From a bacterium SCSIO 12827 (GTDB lineage: Bacteria > Pseudomonadota > Alphaproteobacteria > Rhodospirillales > Casp-alpha2), in assembly GCA_024397995.1 (NCBI GenBank), contig CP073746.1, positions 3,160,001 through 3,224,000 on the forward strand: a stretch of 64,000 bases of DNA, read 5' to 3'. The notes beneath the pieces are model-generated. The model was given only the letters and a program-made list of their open reading frames with translations, did no database searches and had not been told where the DNA came from. The position numbers were made by a program, and so were the translations under genes. How positions within the stretch are numbered: the stretch's first letter is position 1; each line of letters opens with the position of its first letter. Below, one piece after another: positions 1 to 10,828 of this stretch.

Positions 1-989
1 GCGGGCCCGACGGCCCGCGCACGGGCACCAAACCCGGCACCTTCCTGGGCTTCGGGTTCGAGCCGGACTTCCGCCACGAGATCGTGGTCAAGCGCCACGC
101 GGACGACAGTTTCACCGCCGTCAAGGAAGCCAAGAAGGTCAAGCGCTCCCTCGCCCGCGTCGCCGCCCCCATCACCAGTTCCCTTTATCTAGCAGGTGAA
201 GGCCAAGGTCTGCCGGCCAACGTACTGGCGGAACTAATCCGGATTTATTCCTGGGACGTCGATTTCCAACGCGACATCCGCGAGGGCGACGCCTTCGAGG
301 TCACCTACGAGGAAGTCCGCGACGAGGAGGGCCGTCTGGTTCATGCCGGCACCGTGCATTTCGCGGCCCTGACCCTGTCCGGCGACCGCCGGGCGCTCTA
401 CCGCTTCGTCACCGCCGCGGGCGACGTCGATTATTTCGACGACAAAGGCCAGGGTGCGCGCAAGGCGTTGATGCGCACCCCCATCGACGGGGCCCGCCTG
501 TCGTCCGGCTTCGGGAAGCGCCGTCATCCGGTTCTCGGCTATAATAAAATGCACCGGGGCGTTGATTTCGCCGCCCCTCAGGGCACGCCCATCTATGCCG
601 CCGGGGACGGCGTCGTCACTTTCGCCGGACGCAAGGGCGGCTACGGAAATTACATCAACATCCGCCACAACGGGCGCTATCACACCGCCTATGCCCATAT
701 GAAGGGTTTCGCCCGCGGCATGAGCCGGGGCAAGCGCGTGCGCCAGGGCGAGGTCATCGGCTATGTCGGCACCACCGGCCGCTCCACCGGCCCGCACCTG
801 CATTACGAGATCCTGGTCGACGGCGGACAGGTCAATCCGCTCAGCGTGCGTATGCCGTCGGGGCGCAAGCTGACGGGCAAGGAATTGGCGCGCTTCCTGG
901 CCGCCAAGGACCAGATGGACTTGCAGTTCGCCCGCCTGGACGATAACCAGAAGGCCGACAGACAACGCGACATGGCGGCCGCCCGATAA
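1..989 (+). CDS. M23 family metallopeptidase, 5' end outside the window
   Basis: The reading frame is open from base 3 to the TAA at 987-989, so the gene starts before the window; the GTG at 84 is only an internal codon. The C-terminal half is a LytM/M23 peptidoglycan endopeptidase domain: a GFG-x-RxHP segment, the HRGVDFAAPQGTPI zinc-binding His/Asp stretch and the HLHYE signature are all present. Family members cleave peptide cross-links in murein, in the envelope or periplasm, and act in cell separation or elongation. The upstream part of the visible region resembles the linker domain found in NlpD/MepM-like proteins. Signal peptide and any LysM repeats would lie outside the window. Confidence 0.9.
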   Translation, partial: GPDGPRTGTKPGTFLGFGFEPDFRHEIVVKRHADDSFTAVKEAKKVKRSLARVAAPITSSLYLAGEGQGLPANVLAELIRIYSWDVDFQRDIREGDAFEVTYEEVRDEEGRLVHAGTVHFAALTLSGDRRALYRFVTAAGDVDYFDDKGQGARKALMRTPIDGARLSSGFGKRRHPVLGYNKMHRGVDFAAPQGTPIYAAGDGVVTFAGRKGGYGNYINIRHNGRYHTAYAHMKGFARGMSRGKRVRQGEVIGYVGTTGRSTGPHLHYEILVDGGQVNPLSVRMPSGRKLTGKELARFLAAKDQMDLQFARLDDNQKADRQRDMAAAR

Positions 990-1030
990 TCCCAACGGGT
1001 GCCGCGCCCAAGGATCAGGCGGAGCCCTTC

Positions 1031-1816
1031 ATGGTGGACCCAAGCCCTCTCTCTCTCGCCTTCACGGACAGCGGCGCCGGCAAACCGCTGGTGATCCTGC
1101 ACGGCCTGTTCGGCTCCAAGCGCAATTGGGGGGCCATCGCCAAGGCGCTTGCCGGCACCCGCCGGGTGCTCTGCCTGGACCTGCGCAATCACGGGGAAAG
1201 CCCGTGGGACCCGGCCATGAACTACCCGGCCCTGGCCGCCGACGTCGCCCATTTCATCCGCTCCAAAGGCTTGGGTGCCGCCGATGTGATCGGCCATTCC
1301 ATGGGCGGCAAGGCGGCCATGACCCTGGCGCTGTCCCATCCCGAACTGGTCGGCAGCCTGACCGTGGTCGATATCGCGCCTGCCCCCCCGCCCGGCACTT
1401 TCATCCATTACGTCGAGGCACTGCGCGCCATTGACCTTTCCAGAATCACCTCGCGCAAGGACGCGGACGCCCAACTGGCGCCCGTAGAAAAGAACCCCGG
1501 CATCCGCGCCTTCCTGTTGCAGAACCTGGAAAGCGGCGCCGACGGCTTCACCTGGCGGGTCAACCTGGACGCCCTGAGCGCCGCCATGGAAGACCTACTG
1601 GATTTCGAGACGCCGCCCCACGGCCACAGTTACCGGGGCCCGGCCCTGTTCCTGGCCGGCGGGGCGTCCGATTACATCGACCCGCACCACCACGGAGAGA
1701 TCAACCGCCTGTTCCCCGCCGCCCGCGTCGAGGTCCTGCCCGGTGTCGGCCATTGGGCCCATGCGGAAGCGCCCGAGCTGTTCCTGAACCACGTCAAAGG
1801 CTTCCTTGGCACCTAA
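1031..1816 (+). CDS. alpha/beta hydrolase (YbfF/PHPT-like esterase family)
   Basis: A 261-residue alpha/beta hydrolase fold protein. It has the oxyanion-hole HGLFGSKRNW segment near residue 24, the nucleophile elbow GHSMGG around residue 90, a late Asp (GGASDYID) and the catalytic His in GVGHWAHAE near the C terminus, so the Ser-Asp-His triad is complete. The pattern is that of the YbfF/ABHD11 esterase group, which acts on small acyl esters or thioesters; the substrate cannot be told from sequence. It starts 41 bases after the peptidase stop and is followed 26 bases later by the ABM protein, so the three may be co-transcribed. Confidence 0.85.
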   Translation: MVDPSPLSLAFTDSGAGKPLVILHGLFGSKRNWGAIAKALAGTRRVLCLDLRNHGESPWDPAMNYPALAADVAHFIRSKGLGAADVIGHSMGGKAAMTLALSHPELVGSLTVVDIAPAPPPGTFIHYVEALRAIDLSRITSRKDADAQLAPVEKNPGIRAFLLQNLESGADGFTWRVNLDALSAAMEDLLDFETPPHGHSYRGPALFLAGGASDYIDPHHHGEINRLFPAARVEVLPGVGHWAHAEAPELFLNHVKGFLGT

Positions 1817-1842
1817 CGCCAGGGATGCCGGAGGAGGCAGTC

Positions 1843-2154
1843 ATGTATGCCGTGATTTTCGAAGTCACCCCCAATCCGGCCCACGCCCAGGAGTATTTCG
1901 ACCTGGCCGCCGAATTGCGGCCCGATCTGGAAAAGATCGACGGCTTTATCTCCATCGAACGATTCCAGAGTCTGGCCGACCAGGAGCGCTACGTGTCCTT
2001 GTCGTTCTGGCGCGATGAGGCGGCGATCGCCGAATGGCGCGGCCATCTGGGCCATCAGGCGGCGCAGGATGCGGGCAAGGCCGGGATCTTCAAGGATTTT
2101 CGGATCAGGGTCGCCAAGGTGGAGCGGGATTACACCCTCGCCGACCGGGTCTGA
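1843..2154 (+). CDS. antibiotic biosynthesis monooxygenase (ABM) domain protein
   Basis: A 103-residue single-domain protein of the ABM (dimeric ferredoxin-like alpha/beta barrel) type. The YAVIFEVTPNPAHAQEYFDLAAEL start, the FISIERFQS strand and the SLSFWRDEAAIAEWR motif match this family, whose members include haem-degrading and quinol monooxygenases as well as many proteins of unknown role. The start at 1843 is chosen because a GGAGG ribosome-binding site lies just upstream; an earlier in-frame start would run into the preceding hydrolase gene. No haem- or substrate-specific residue can be assigned by eye. Confidence 0.8.
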   Translation: MYAVIFEVTPNPAHAQEYFDLAAELRPDLEKIDGFISIERFQSLADQERYVSLSFWRDEAAIAEWRGHLGHQAAQDAGKAGIFKDFRIRVAKVERDYTLADRV

Positions 2155-2162
2155 CGCGGAAC

Positions 2163-2543
2163 CTAGACGGGGCGGCCGAACAGGCCTGACGACAGGCTGG
2201 CGTTGATCGCGATCATGCCGTCCACGTTCGGATGCGCCGCCGAGAGTGCCGCCGCCGTGGCGCGGTCCATGAACTGGGCAAGGGACAGCATGTCATCCCG
2301 CATATCCGCAGGTGCTGGGTGGCTCGAATCCGAGGCTTCGGCCTGCACGATCGTCCAGAGTTTCTGATTGTAGCCGAGGGCCCGGACCAGGACGGCTCGA
2401 TCATGGGGGTGTTCGGCGGCATCGCGCAGTACGGCGGCGGCCCGGGCGAAAGCTTCTGCTTCGGCCGGGCGACCGGAAATGACCGAATGGTGTGCCCGGC
2501 CATAGGCGCGCGAGGCGGCGGTATGTTGCCGGATCATCGCCAT
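2163..2543 (-). CDS. flaF: flagellar biosynthesis regulator FlaF
   Basis: A 126-residue alphaproteobacterial FlaF protein. The diagnostic stretch is ALGYNQKLWTIV followed by the MRDDMLSLAQFMDRAT helix, with a preceding AFARAAAVLRDA helix. In Caulobacter and relatives FlaF is needed for flagellin synthesis or secretion and works against FlbT, which represses flagellin translation; FlbT is not in this window. The ATG at 2543 overlaps the flagellin TGA in a TGATG arrangement, so the two genes are probably translationally coupled, with flagellin first. Confidence 0.85.
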   Translation of the reverse strand: MAMIRQHTAASRAYGRAHHSVISGRPAEAEAFARAAAVLRDAAEHPHDRAVLVRALGYNQKLWTIVQAEASDSSHPAPADMRDDMLSLAQFMDRATAAALSAAHPNVDGMIAINASLSSGLFGRPV

Positions 2544-3379
2544 CACGGCCTTCCCGTATTCAAAAGATCGGCGACCAGACTTTCCGTGCGCACGGTGAAG
2601 CGCAGGCCCGCGGTCGCGAAACGGTCCTGAAGCTGCAATGCGACCTGGCGCGCGGCGTCTTCGTTCAGGTCGGCGCCGGTCAACTTGTCCTCGGCCGCCT
2701 GCAGGGTATTGGAAAGATCCTGGGTGAATTGCCCGCGCGTCGTCAGCGCCGTGATGTCGGCGCCGACGCGCTGCGTCGTCGATCGCACCTGCCGGGTTGC
2801 ACCGGAAAGATCGGCCAGGGCCGCGTCGATGTCCGCATCCGTGGCGAAGCCGTTATAGTCCCCGGCGGCCGTGCCGATGCCGAGCGCATCCGATGAGGAC
2901 GCCCCGCCCTCGACCGTGATCTCGGCGCCGGACAGATCGCCGACCCGCGTCGTCTGACCGTCCGCCGGATCATTGATCAGGTTGACCCCGGCGTAAGACG
3001 CATCACCTGCGAGACTGCTGAGCTGCGACCTGATCTGGTCGAACTGTTCCGCCGCCGCCTGTCGCTGTTCCGCCGTACCACCGCGCACGGCCGTGGCGAT
3101 GCCACGCAGTTGGCGTGTCAGATCCTCGACCGCATGCAGGCCGACCGACGCGGTCTCGGCCGACGACAGCGCCTGATTGATGCCGGACTTGAGATCGAAC
3201 AAATCGCCGACCCGGCCGGCCGCCGCGCGGCCGGCATAGAAATCCTGGGGATCGTCGGCGACGCGATTGACCCGCCGCCCCGTGGCCAAGCTATCGGCGA
3301 CCTGCAGACGCAGGGCCTCGGTCCGCTGCAATTGCAGCAGGTTTGCCCGAACGCCTTTGCTGAGAGTCACGTCAGCCAT
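2543..3379 (-). CDS. flagellin
   Basis: A 278-residue flagellin, the filament subunit secreted by the flagellar type III system. The N-terminal D0/D1 coiled-coil region (LSKGVRANLLQLQ, LATGRRVNRVADDP) and the C-terminal helix (ALQLQDRFATAGLRFTVRTESLVADLL) are recognisable. The variable middle is small, so the protein is short for a bacterial flagellin, as in several alphaproteobacteria. It lacks the usual C-terminal LL-x-LL-R ending seen in enteric FliC. The start at ATG 3379 has AGGA upstream; a TTG three bases earlier is less likely. HAP3 (FlgL) is the main alternative, but adjacency to flaF favours flagellin. Confidence 0.8.
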   Translation of the reverse strand: MADVTLSKGVRANLLQLQRTEALRLQVADSLATGRRVNRVADDPQDFYAGRAAAGRVGDLFDLKSGINQALSSAETASVGLHAVEDLTRQLRGIATAVRGGTAEQRQAAAEQFDQIRSQLSSLAGDASYAGVNLINDPADGQTTRVGDLSGAEITVEGGASSSDALGIGTAAGDYNGFATDADIDAALADLSGATRQVRSTTQRVGADITALTTRGQFTQDLSNTLQAAEDKLTGADLNEDAARQVALQLQDRFATAGLRFTVRTESLVADLLNTGRP

Positions 3380-3457
3380 CAAGCCGATCCTTTCATGGGA
3401 TCAGCCTAATATCATTCCGGAATCGATACAGTGATGGAAGTCACACGGTTCTAAGCG

Positions 3458-4203
3458 TTAACGGGGCTTTCGCGCGATGAACTTCATGCCCGGTTTGAAG
3501 GCCGGCAGCTTCTTCACGATTTCAAGTCCCATGCTTTCCAGCAACAACCGCATGCTGGCCGGGTTGAAATAGACACAATGGACAGGCGGGTTGAAACCGT
3601 CCCACGTATCCAGGTCGCGGGGTCGCCGCCAATGGCTGATGTCCGGCGTCGTCACATAAACCACGCCACCCGGATTCAACAGTCGGGCGATCGCCGCCAT
3701 GAAGGGCCGCACATCAGAAACATGCTCGATGACCTCGGAGGTGTAGATCAGGTCGAACCCCTGATCCGGTTGGAAATCCTCGACCAGGCCCAGAAAATAG
3801 TTGTTCTTGGGATAATGTTCGCGCGCATAAGCGAGGGAGACGCCGTCGACCTCCAGCCCCCAGGCATCGAGGCCCGCCTCGCGCGCGGCCTCGACCACGA
3901 AGCCGCCGTTGCAGCCGACGTCGAGGAACCGCCCGCCCGTCGGCACAAGCTTCTTGAGTTGGCGGATGCGCCCGCGCGAGCGGCGCATTTTCTTATCGAC
4001 CTTGGCGAAGTAACCGGTGGTCGCGCCGTCGTAAGAATCGTCGTACCCGGCGGCCACCTCCGCATTGGACGGCAGACCATGCACATAGATCGTCGCGCAG
4101 CCGCCACAACGGTAAAGGTCGTGGCCGCGGGCAGCCATTTCGAACACCTGCTCGGCCCCGTCACAAACAGGGCAATGCGGGGCCGATGCAGGTGTCATGT
4201 TCA

Positions 4204-4204
<1 letters not shown>
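3458..4204 (-). CDS. class I SAM-dependent methyltransferase with N-terminal zinc ribbon
   Basis: A 248-residue protein. Residues about 10-38 carry two CxxC pairs (CPVC and CGGC), a small zinc-ribbon-like element. The rest is a Rossmann methyltransferase: FLDVGCNGG (motif I, SAM binding), then DLIYTSEVIEHV and LLNPGGVVYVTTPD. This layout is common among polysaccharide or lipid-associated methyltransferases of the Methyltransf_23 group; the acceptor is unknown. Its ATG overlaps the clpB TAA by one base (TAATG), so translation is likely coupled to clpB, although no functional link to the chaperone is known to me. Confidence 0.85.
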
Positions 4205-6798
<2,594 letters not shown>

Positions 6799-6835
6799 CT
6801 GTCCCGTCCTTTGGCGACAGAGCGGTGCGTTCCCG

Positions 6836-6867
6836 ATAATCGGCGAACCGGCCGCCCCTCTCAAGGG
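6836..6867 (-). promoter_or_regulatory. candidate RpoH (sigma-32) promoter of clpB
   Basis: On the minus strand the sequence CCCTTGAG, a 16-base spacer and CCGATTAT match the alphaproteobacterial RpoH pattern (CNCTTGAA, 16-17 bases, CCANAT) closely. It lies 38 bases upstream of the clpB ATG, which is a sensible leader length, and clpB is a classical RpoH target. This is a match by eye to a remembered consensus, not a scored search. Confidence 0.5.
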
Positions 6868-7037
6868 TTAGTGCACACCCCATGCAAACATAGGCGTTTG
6901 CGGCGGCAATGTGCAGGGCAATAGACCGCCTATTCCCGCAACTGAAATAGGGTTATGGCGTCGCCCATGCAATCGCAGAACGGATTAATATTTCAGGCGT
7001 TGACGGCGGGCGATGAAAGGGCGAGCCTTGCCCTCCC

Positions 7038-7802
7038 ATGAATGCTGAAATCAAACATATCTACCGCTATCCGGTGAAGGGCCTGACGCCCGAAGCGCTC
7101 GACGCGACCGAACTTGCGGTTGACGGGTATCTGCCGGGCGACCGACGGTTCGCCATGGCCTTGGGCTCGACCCCGGTCAGCGGCGGTCATCATCTGGAAT
7201 GGATGCCCAAGCGCAATTTTCTGGAACTGGTGAAGAACGAAAAGCTGGCGACCCTGGAAACATCCTTCGATGACGATACGGGTGTTTTGACCATCAAGCG
7301 TCAGGGCCGCCAAGTCGCGCGCGGCAACATCACCGACCGCATCGGCCGCACCATGATCGAGGATTTCTTCGCCGCCTATATGAAGGATGAAGCCAAAGGC
7401 CGGCCGCGCCTGGTTGAAGCCAATCCGGGTGAACGTCTGACCGATCAGTCGACACCGCTGATTTCGGTGATCAATCTGGCGTCGATCCGCGACCTGGAAC
7501 GGGTCGTCCAGGCACCGGTCGATCCTTTGCGCTTTCGCGCCAATTTTTATATCGACGGGCTCGACCCCTGGGTCGAGTTCGGTTGGCTGGGCAGACCGGT
7601 CGCCATCGGCGACGCCGAGGCGGACGTGATCGAGCGCATCGGCCGCTGCGGAGCGACCAGCGTCAATCCAGCCACGGCAGAGCGCGACCTGAACATTGTC
7701 AAATTCCTGCAGACCGGATTCGGCCATACTGACATGGGCGTGTTCGTCCGGGTTACGAAACCCGGGCCGGTCGCCGTCGGTGAGTTCCTCTCGCCTCGTT
7801 GA
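7038..7802 (+). CDS. MOSC domain protein
   Basis: A 254-residue protein with an N-terminal MOSC beta-barrel (IKHIYRYPVKGLTPEAL) and a C-terminal MOSC domain. The typical late motif RCGATSVNPATAERD, with the conserved cysteine and Asn-Pro, is present near residue 194. MOSC proteins bind molybdenum cofactor or carry sulfur to it; this architecture also occurs in mARC-type and YcbX-like proteins, but no ferredoxin domain is attached here. It is transcribed divergently from clpB across 239 bases and converges on the DUF4167 gene. Confidence 0.85.
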   Translation: MNAEIKHIYRYPVKGLTPEALDATELAVDGYLPGDRRFAMALGSTPVSGGHHLEWMPKRNFLELVKNEKLATLETSFDDDTGVLTIKRQGRQVARGNITDRIGRTMIEDFFAAYMKDEAKGRPRLVEANPGERLTDQSTPLISVINLASIRDLERVVQAPVDPLRFRANFYIDGLDPWVEFGWLGRPVAIGDAEADVIERIGRCGATSVNPATAERDLNIVKFLQTGFGHTDMGVFVRVTKPGPVAVGEFLSPR

Positions 7803-7813
7803 TCTTTAAGGCG

Positions 7814-7832
7814 GCGCGATCAGGGATCGCGC
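7814..7832. terminator. hairpin between convergent MOSC and DUF4167 genes
   Basis: A perfect 8-bp inverted repeat, GCGCGATC-AGG-GATCGCGC, sits in the 47-base gap between two convergent stops. No good T run follows on either side, so intrinsic termination would be weak; it may be a bidirectional terminator or a transcript-end stabiliser. Confidence 0.4.
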
Positions 7833-7849
7833 TTGAGGAATTCAGGCAG

Positions 7850-8530
7850 TCAATCAGCGGCGTCTGTAGCCACGGGCTGTTCGGGTTCGACCTCGGGCTG
7901 CGCATCAGGCTTGGCGGCCATGGGCAATTCGGCCTGCTGGCTTTCCTGCTGAGGCTCCGGTGCCTTGCGGCGGCGTCCGCGGGGTGCCCGGGCGGGTTTC
8001 GCCGCCGGCGCGTCTGCCTCATCCGCGGCTTCGGCTTTGTTGCCGGAACCGTTTCGACCATTGTCGCGGCTATCACGCTCGTCACGGTTATCACCGTCAT
8101 TCGCCTGCGGCCGGTTGGTGTGGATGACCTCTGCGTCGGCGTCGTCCTGATCGCCGTCGTTATCCATATCGTCGTCGTAATCGCCGCCCATGTTGTCTTC
8201 GGGCCCGCCTTCGGCACCACCGGGAGTCTGACGGGCACCGCCGTCGGGACGTCCCCGGTTCTGACCGTTGCGATCGGCGTTGCGCTGTTCATCCGTGTTC
8301 AGCAGGCGGAAATAGTGCTCCGCGAACTGAAAGTAGGATTCAGCCATGATCCGGTCACCGGCGGAGGAAGCATCCCGCGCCAGGAGCAGATATTTATCGA
8401 GAACCTGCTGGGCCGAGCCGCGGACTTTGACGCCGGGGCCGTTGCTTTCGAAGGTTTGATTACGAACGTTGCCGTGACGCTTATTGCCACCGCGGCCGCG
8501 CGACCGTCTGTTATTGGAGTTCTTGTTCAT
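7850..8530 (-). CDS. DUF4167 domain protein
   Basis: A 226-residue protein with the DUF4167 core at its N terminus: an RG/N-rich basic start (MNKNSNNRRSRGRGG) and then the helical VRGSAQQVLDKYLLLARDASSAGDRIMAESYFQFAEHYFRLLN segment. The remainder is a low-complexity acidic and Arg/Asn-rich tail, including DDDMDNDGDQDD and a basic RAPRGRRRK patch, and is probably disordered. The family is largely limited to alphaproteobacteria and its function is not established; the basic start suggests nucleic-acid or ribosome contact. The start at 8530 is supported by an AAGGAAA site. It is the last gene after prmC, separated by 340 bases. Confidence 0.85.
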   Translation of the reverse strand: MNKNSNNRRSRGRGGNKRHGNVRNQTFESNGPGVKVRGSAQQVLDKYLLLARDASSAGDRIMAESYFQFAEHYFRLLNTDEQRNADRNGQNRGRPDGGARQTPGGAEGGPEDNMGGDYDDDMDNDGDQDDADAEVIHTNRPQANDGDNRDERDSRDNGRNGSGNKAEAADEADAPAAKPARAPRGRRRKAPEPQQESQQAELPMAAKPDAQPEVEPEQPVATDAAD

Positions 8531-8870
8531 TTTCCTTGCAACACTGCTGTTAGCGGGCTGCTGGGTACGCTTCCCATGTCGGCCGGCCAAATTAAGGACC
8601 AGCCCCACCCGCCACGGTGACAGACAAATCGCGCCTGCCCGCCGCATCGGCTGTTCAAAGAACGACCGCCTCGTTACCCAACGGAGACGCACGTCACTTT
8701 GCTCAGGGAAATCCCGGGGGGCCTGTCCGGTGCCGCGACCTGGTTCCGAATTTCATGTGATTTTCGGATGTCGATGACGCGTCACACAAGACGATCCGCC
8801 CAAGTGGCCTCACAGCCACCACGGGCACCCTAGACCGGTTCCCCCGCATTTCCAGCATTTTTTTGCGGGT
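8531..8870. other. intergenic stretch between prmC and the DUF4167 gene
   Basis: No gene is seen here on either strand. The open frames that cross it have no family resemblance and are shadows of the DUF4167 upstream frame. It presumably holds the promoter and leader of the DUF4167 gene, which reads on the minus strand. I could not find a clear -35/-10 pair, tRNA, known riboswitch core or terminator with a T run. Confidence 0.5.
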
Positions 8871-9761
8871 TCATCCACCATCCGTGATGGCAGCGAATGA
8901 CCGGGGGATTCCTGCCAGATCGGCACGTGTCCCATCGGGGATCAGTCCGGCACGGCGAAAGATTTCAGCCACCGCCGCTTCCTGTCCCTGGCCCAGTTCG
9001 AGGATAACGATTCCCCCTGGGGCTAGAATTTTTGCGGCCTGGGGCGCGATCGCGGCATAAGCATCAAGCCCCTCGGATCCCGCGAACAAGGCCCCATGGG
9101 GGTCGAAGCCCAGAACCTCAGGCGGCAGTGTCTCGCGGTCGGTCTCGGCGATATAGGGCGGGTTGGACAGGATCACGTCGAACGGCCCCGAAAGGCCGGA
9201 CGTCCAGTCCCCGGCCTGGAAGCACGCCCGCCCCTCCAGGCCCAGGTGCTGTGCGTTGTCCGTCGCCACGGCGACGGCATCCGGGCTGATGTCGATGCCG
9301 AGCCCCTCGGCCCGTGGCAGTTCCGACAGCACCGCAAGCAACAGGCAGCCCGTACCGGTACCGAGATCGAGAATGCGGAGCGCCTCCCCTTCCCGACCCA
9401 TGGCGCGGATTCGGGCCAGCGCGTCTTCGACCAGGGTTTCCGTTTCCGGACGCGGCGTCAGGGTCGCCTCGGTGACCCGAAAGGTCAGGGACCAGAATTC
9501 ACGTTCCCCCAGAATGCGCGACACGGGCTCATGTGCGGCGCGGCGGGCAATCAGGCTCTGGGCCGCATCCTGCTGCGCGGCGCTTAATTCCGTTTCCGGA
9601 TGAGTCAGAACGAAAGACGCGTCCCGGCCCAGGACATGGGCCGTCAGAAGGCGGGCATCCAGGCGGGCCATGTCGATCCCCGCCGCGGCCAGATCAGCCG
9701 CCCCCTGGTCCACGGCATGACCCAGAGTGCCCGGGGCAAAGCGGCTTGGCCGCTGCGTCAC
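8871..9761 (-). CDS. prmC: peptide chain release factor N5-glutamine methyltransferase PrmC
   Basis: A 296-residue PrmC (HemK). It has the N-terminal helical RF-binding domain, the SAM-binding [14 protein letters not shown] motif near residue 130 and the catalytic NPPY motif at about 200-203, which binds the glutamine amide. The enzyme methylates the GGQ glutamine of release factors RF1 and RF2, raising termination efficiency. It follows prfA, its own substrate gene, and its GTG start overlaps the prfA TGA by four bases (GTGA), so the pair is translationally coupled. Confidence 0.95.
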   Translation of the reverse strand: MTQRPSRFAPGTLGHAVDQGAADLAAAGIDMARLDARLLTAHVLGRDASFVLTHPETELSAAQQDAAQSLIARRAAHEPVSRILGEREFWSLTFRVTEATLTPRPETETLVEDALARIRAMGREGEALRILDLGTGTGCLLLAVLSELPRAEGLGIDISPDAVAVATDNAQHLGLEGRACFQAGDWTSGLSGPFDVILSNPPYIAETDRETLPPEVLGFDPHGALFAGSEGLDAYAAIAPQAAKILAPGGIVILELGQGQEAAVAEIFRRAGLIPDGTRADLAGIPRSFAAITDGG

Positions 9762-10828
9762 GCGATCTCGGCCAGGCGGCTCGCCTGGTCTTCGCTGATC
9801 AGCGCGTCCATCAGCTCGTCCAGGTCGCCGTCCATCACCCGGTCCAGCTTGTGCAGGGTCAGGTTGATGCGCTGGTCGGTGACGCGGCCTTGGGGGAAGT
9901 TATAGGTGCGGATGCGCTCCGATCGGTCGCCGGACCCGACCTGGCCCTTGCGCTGGGCGGCGCGGGCGTCGTCACGGATCTGGCGTTCACGTTCGTACAG
10001 CCGCGAACGCAGCACCTTCATGGCCTTGGCCCGGTTCTTGTGCTGGGATTTTTCATCCTGCTGAATGACCACCAGCCCTGTCGGCAGGTGCGTGATGCGC
10101 ACGGCGGAATCGGTGGTGTTGACCGACTGACCGCCGGGGCCCGAGGCGCGGAACACGTCGATGCGCAGTTCCTTTTCGTCGATGTCGATGTCGACCTCCT
10201 CGGCCTCGGGCATGACCGCGACGGTCGCCGCCGAGGTATGGATGCGTCCCCCCGATTCCGTAACCGGAATTCGCTGCACCCGATGCACGCCCGATTCGAA
10301 CTTGAGCCTGGCAAACACGTCCGTGCCCGAGATCGTGGCGATGGCTTCCTTATAGCCGCCGATGCCCGTTTCGTTGACGCTCATGACTTCGAACCGCCAG
10401 CGATGGGTTTCCGCATAACGCTGATACATGCGGAACAGGTCGGCGGCGAACAGAGCCGCTTCGTCGCCGCCGGTGCCGGCGCGCACTTCGAGGATCGCGT
10501 TCTTCTCGTCGGCCTCGTCCTTCGGCAGCAGCATCAGCTGCACCTGACGCTCCAACTCCGGCAGGGTTTCCTTCAGTTCCTGGAATTCTTCCTCGGCCAG
10601 TTCGCGCATGTCGCGGTCGGTCGCCGGATCGGCCAGCAGGTCGGCCATGCCCTGGGCGTCGGCCTGGGCCTTGCGGTAGGTCTTGACCGCCTCGACCACC
10701 GGGCCCAGGTCGGAATATTCCTTGCCCAGCTTGGCGATCTTGTCGCCGCCGGCGCCGCCTTCGGACATCAGGGATTCCAGTTCCTTGTAGCGGGTCAACA
10801 CCCGGTCCAGGCTCTCGTTCAGGCTCAC
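9758..10828 (-). CDS. prfA: peptide chain release factor 1
   Basis: A 356-residue RF1, which ends translation at UAA and UAG. The tripeptide anticodon region PVT (RF1-type PxT) is at about residue 188 within [15 protein letters not shown], and the catalytic GGQ is at about 232-234 in [10 protein letters not shown]. Length is typical of the family. The start is a GTG that abuts the hemA TAA directly, and the stop overlaps prmC, so hemA-prfA-prmC read as one tight operon, as in many proteobacteria. Confidence 0.97.
   Translation of the reverse strand: MSLNESLDRVLTRYKELESLMSEGGAGGDKIAKLGKEYSDLGPVVEAVKTYRKAQADAQGMADLLADPATDRDMRELAEEEFQELKETLPELERQVQLMLLPKDEADEKNAILEVRAGTGGDEAALFAADLFRMYQRYAETHRWRFEVMSVNETGIGGYKEAIATISGTDVFARLKFESGVHRVQRIPVTESGGRIHTSAATVAVMPEAEEVDIDIDEKELRIDVFRASGPGGQSVNTTDSAVRITHLPTGLVVIQQDEKSQHKNRAKAMKVLRSRLYERERQIRDDARAAQRKGQVGSGDRSERIRTYNFPQGRVTDQRINLTLHKLDRVMDGDLDELMDALISEDQASRLAEIA

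Noticed and set aside
8775-8870. Possible small RNA or riboswitch between prmC and the DUF4167 gene
   Set aside because: Some local complementarity is present, but no known riboswitch core, SRP RNA or tRNA-like fold could be recognised.
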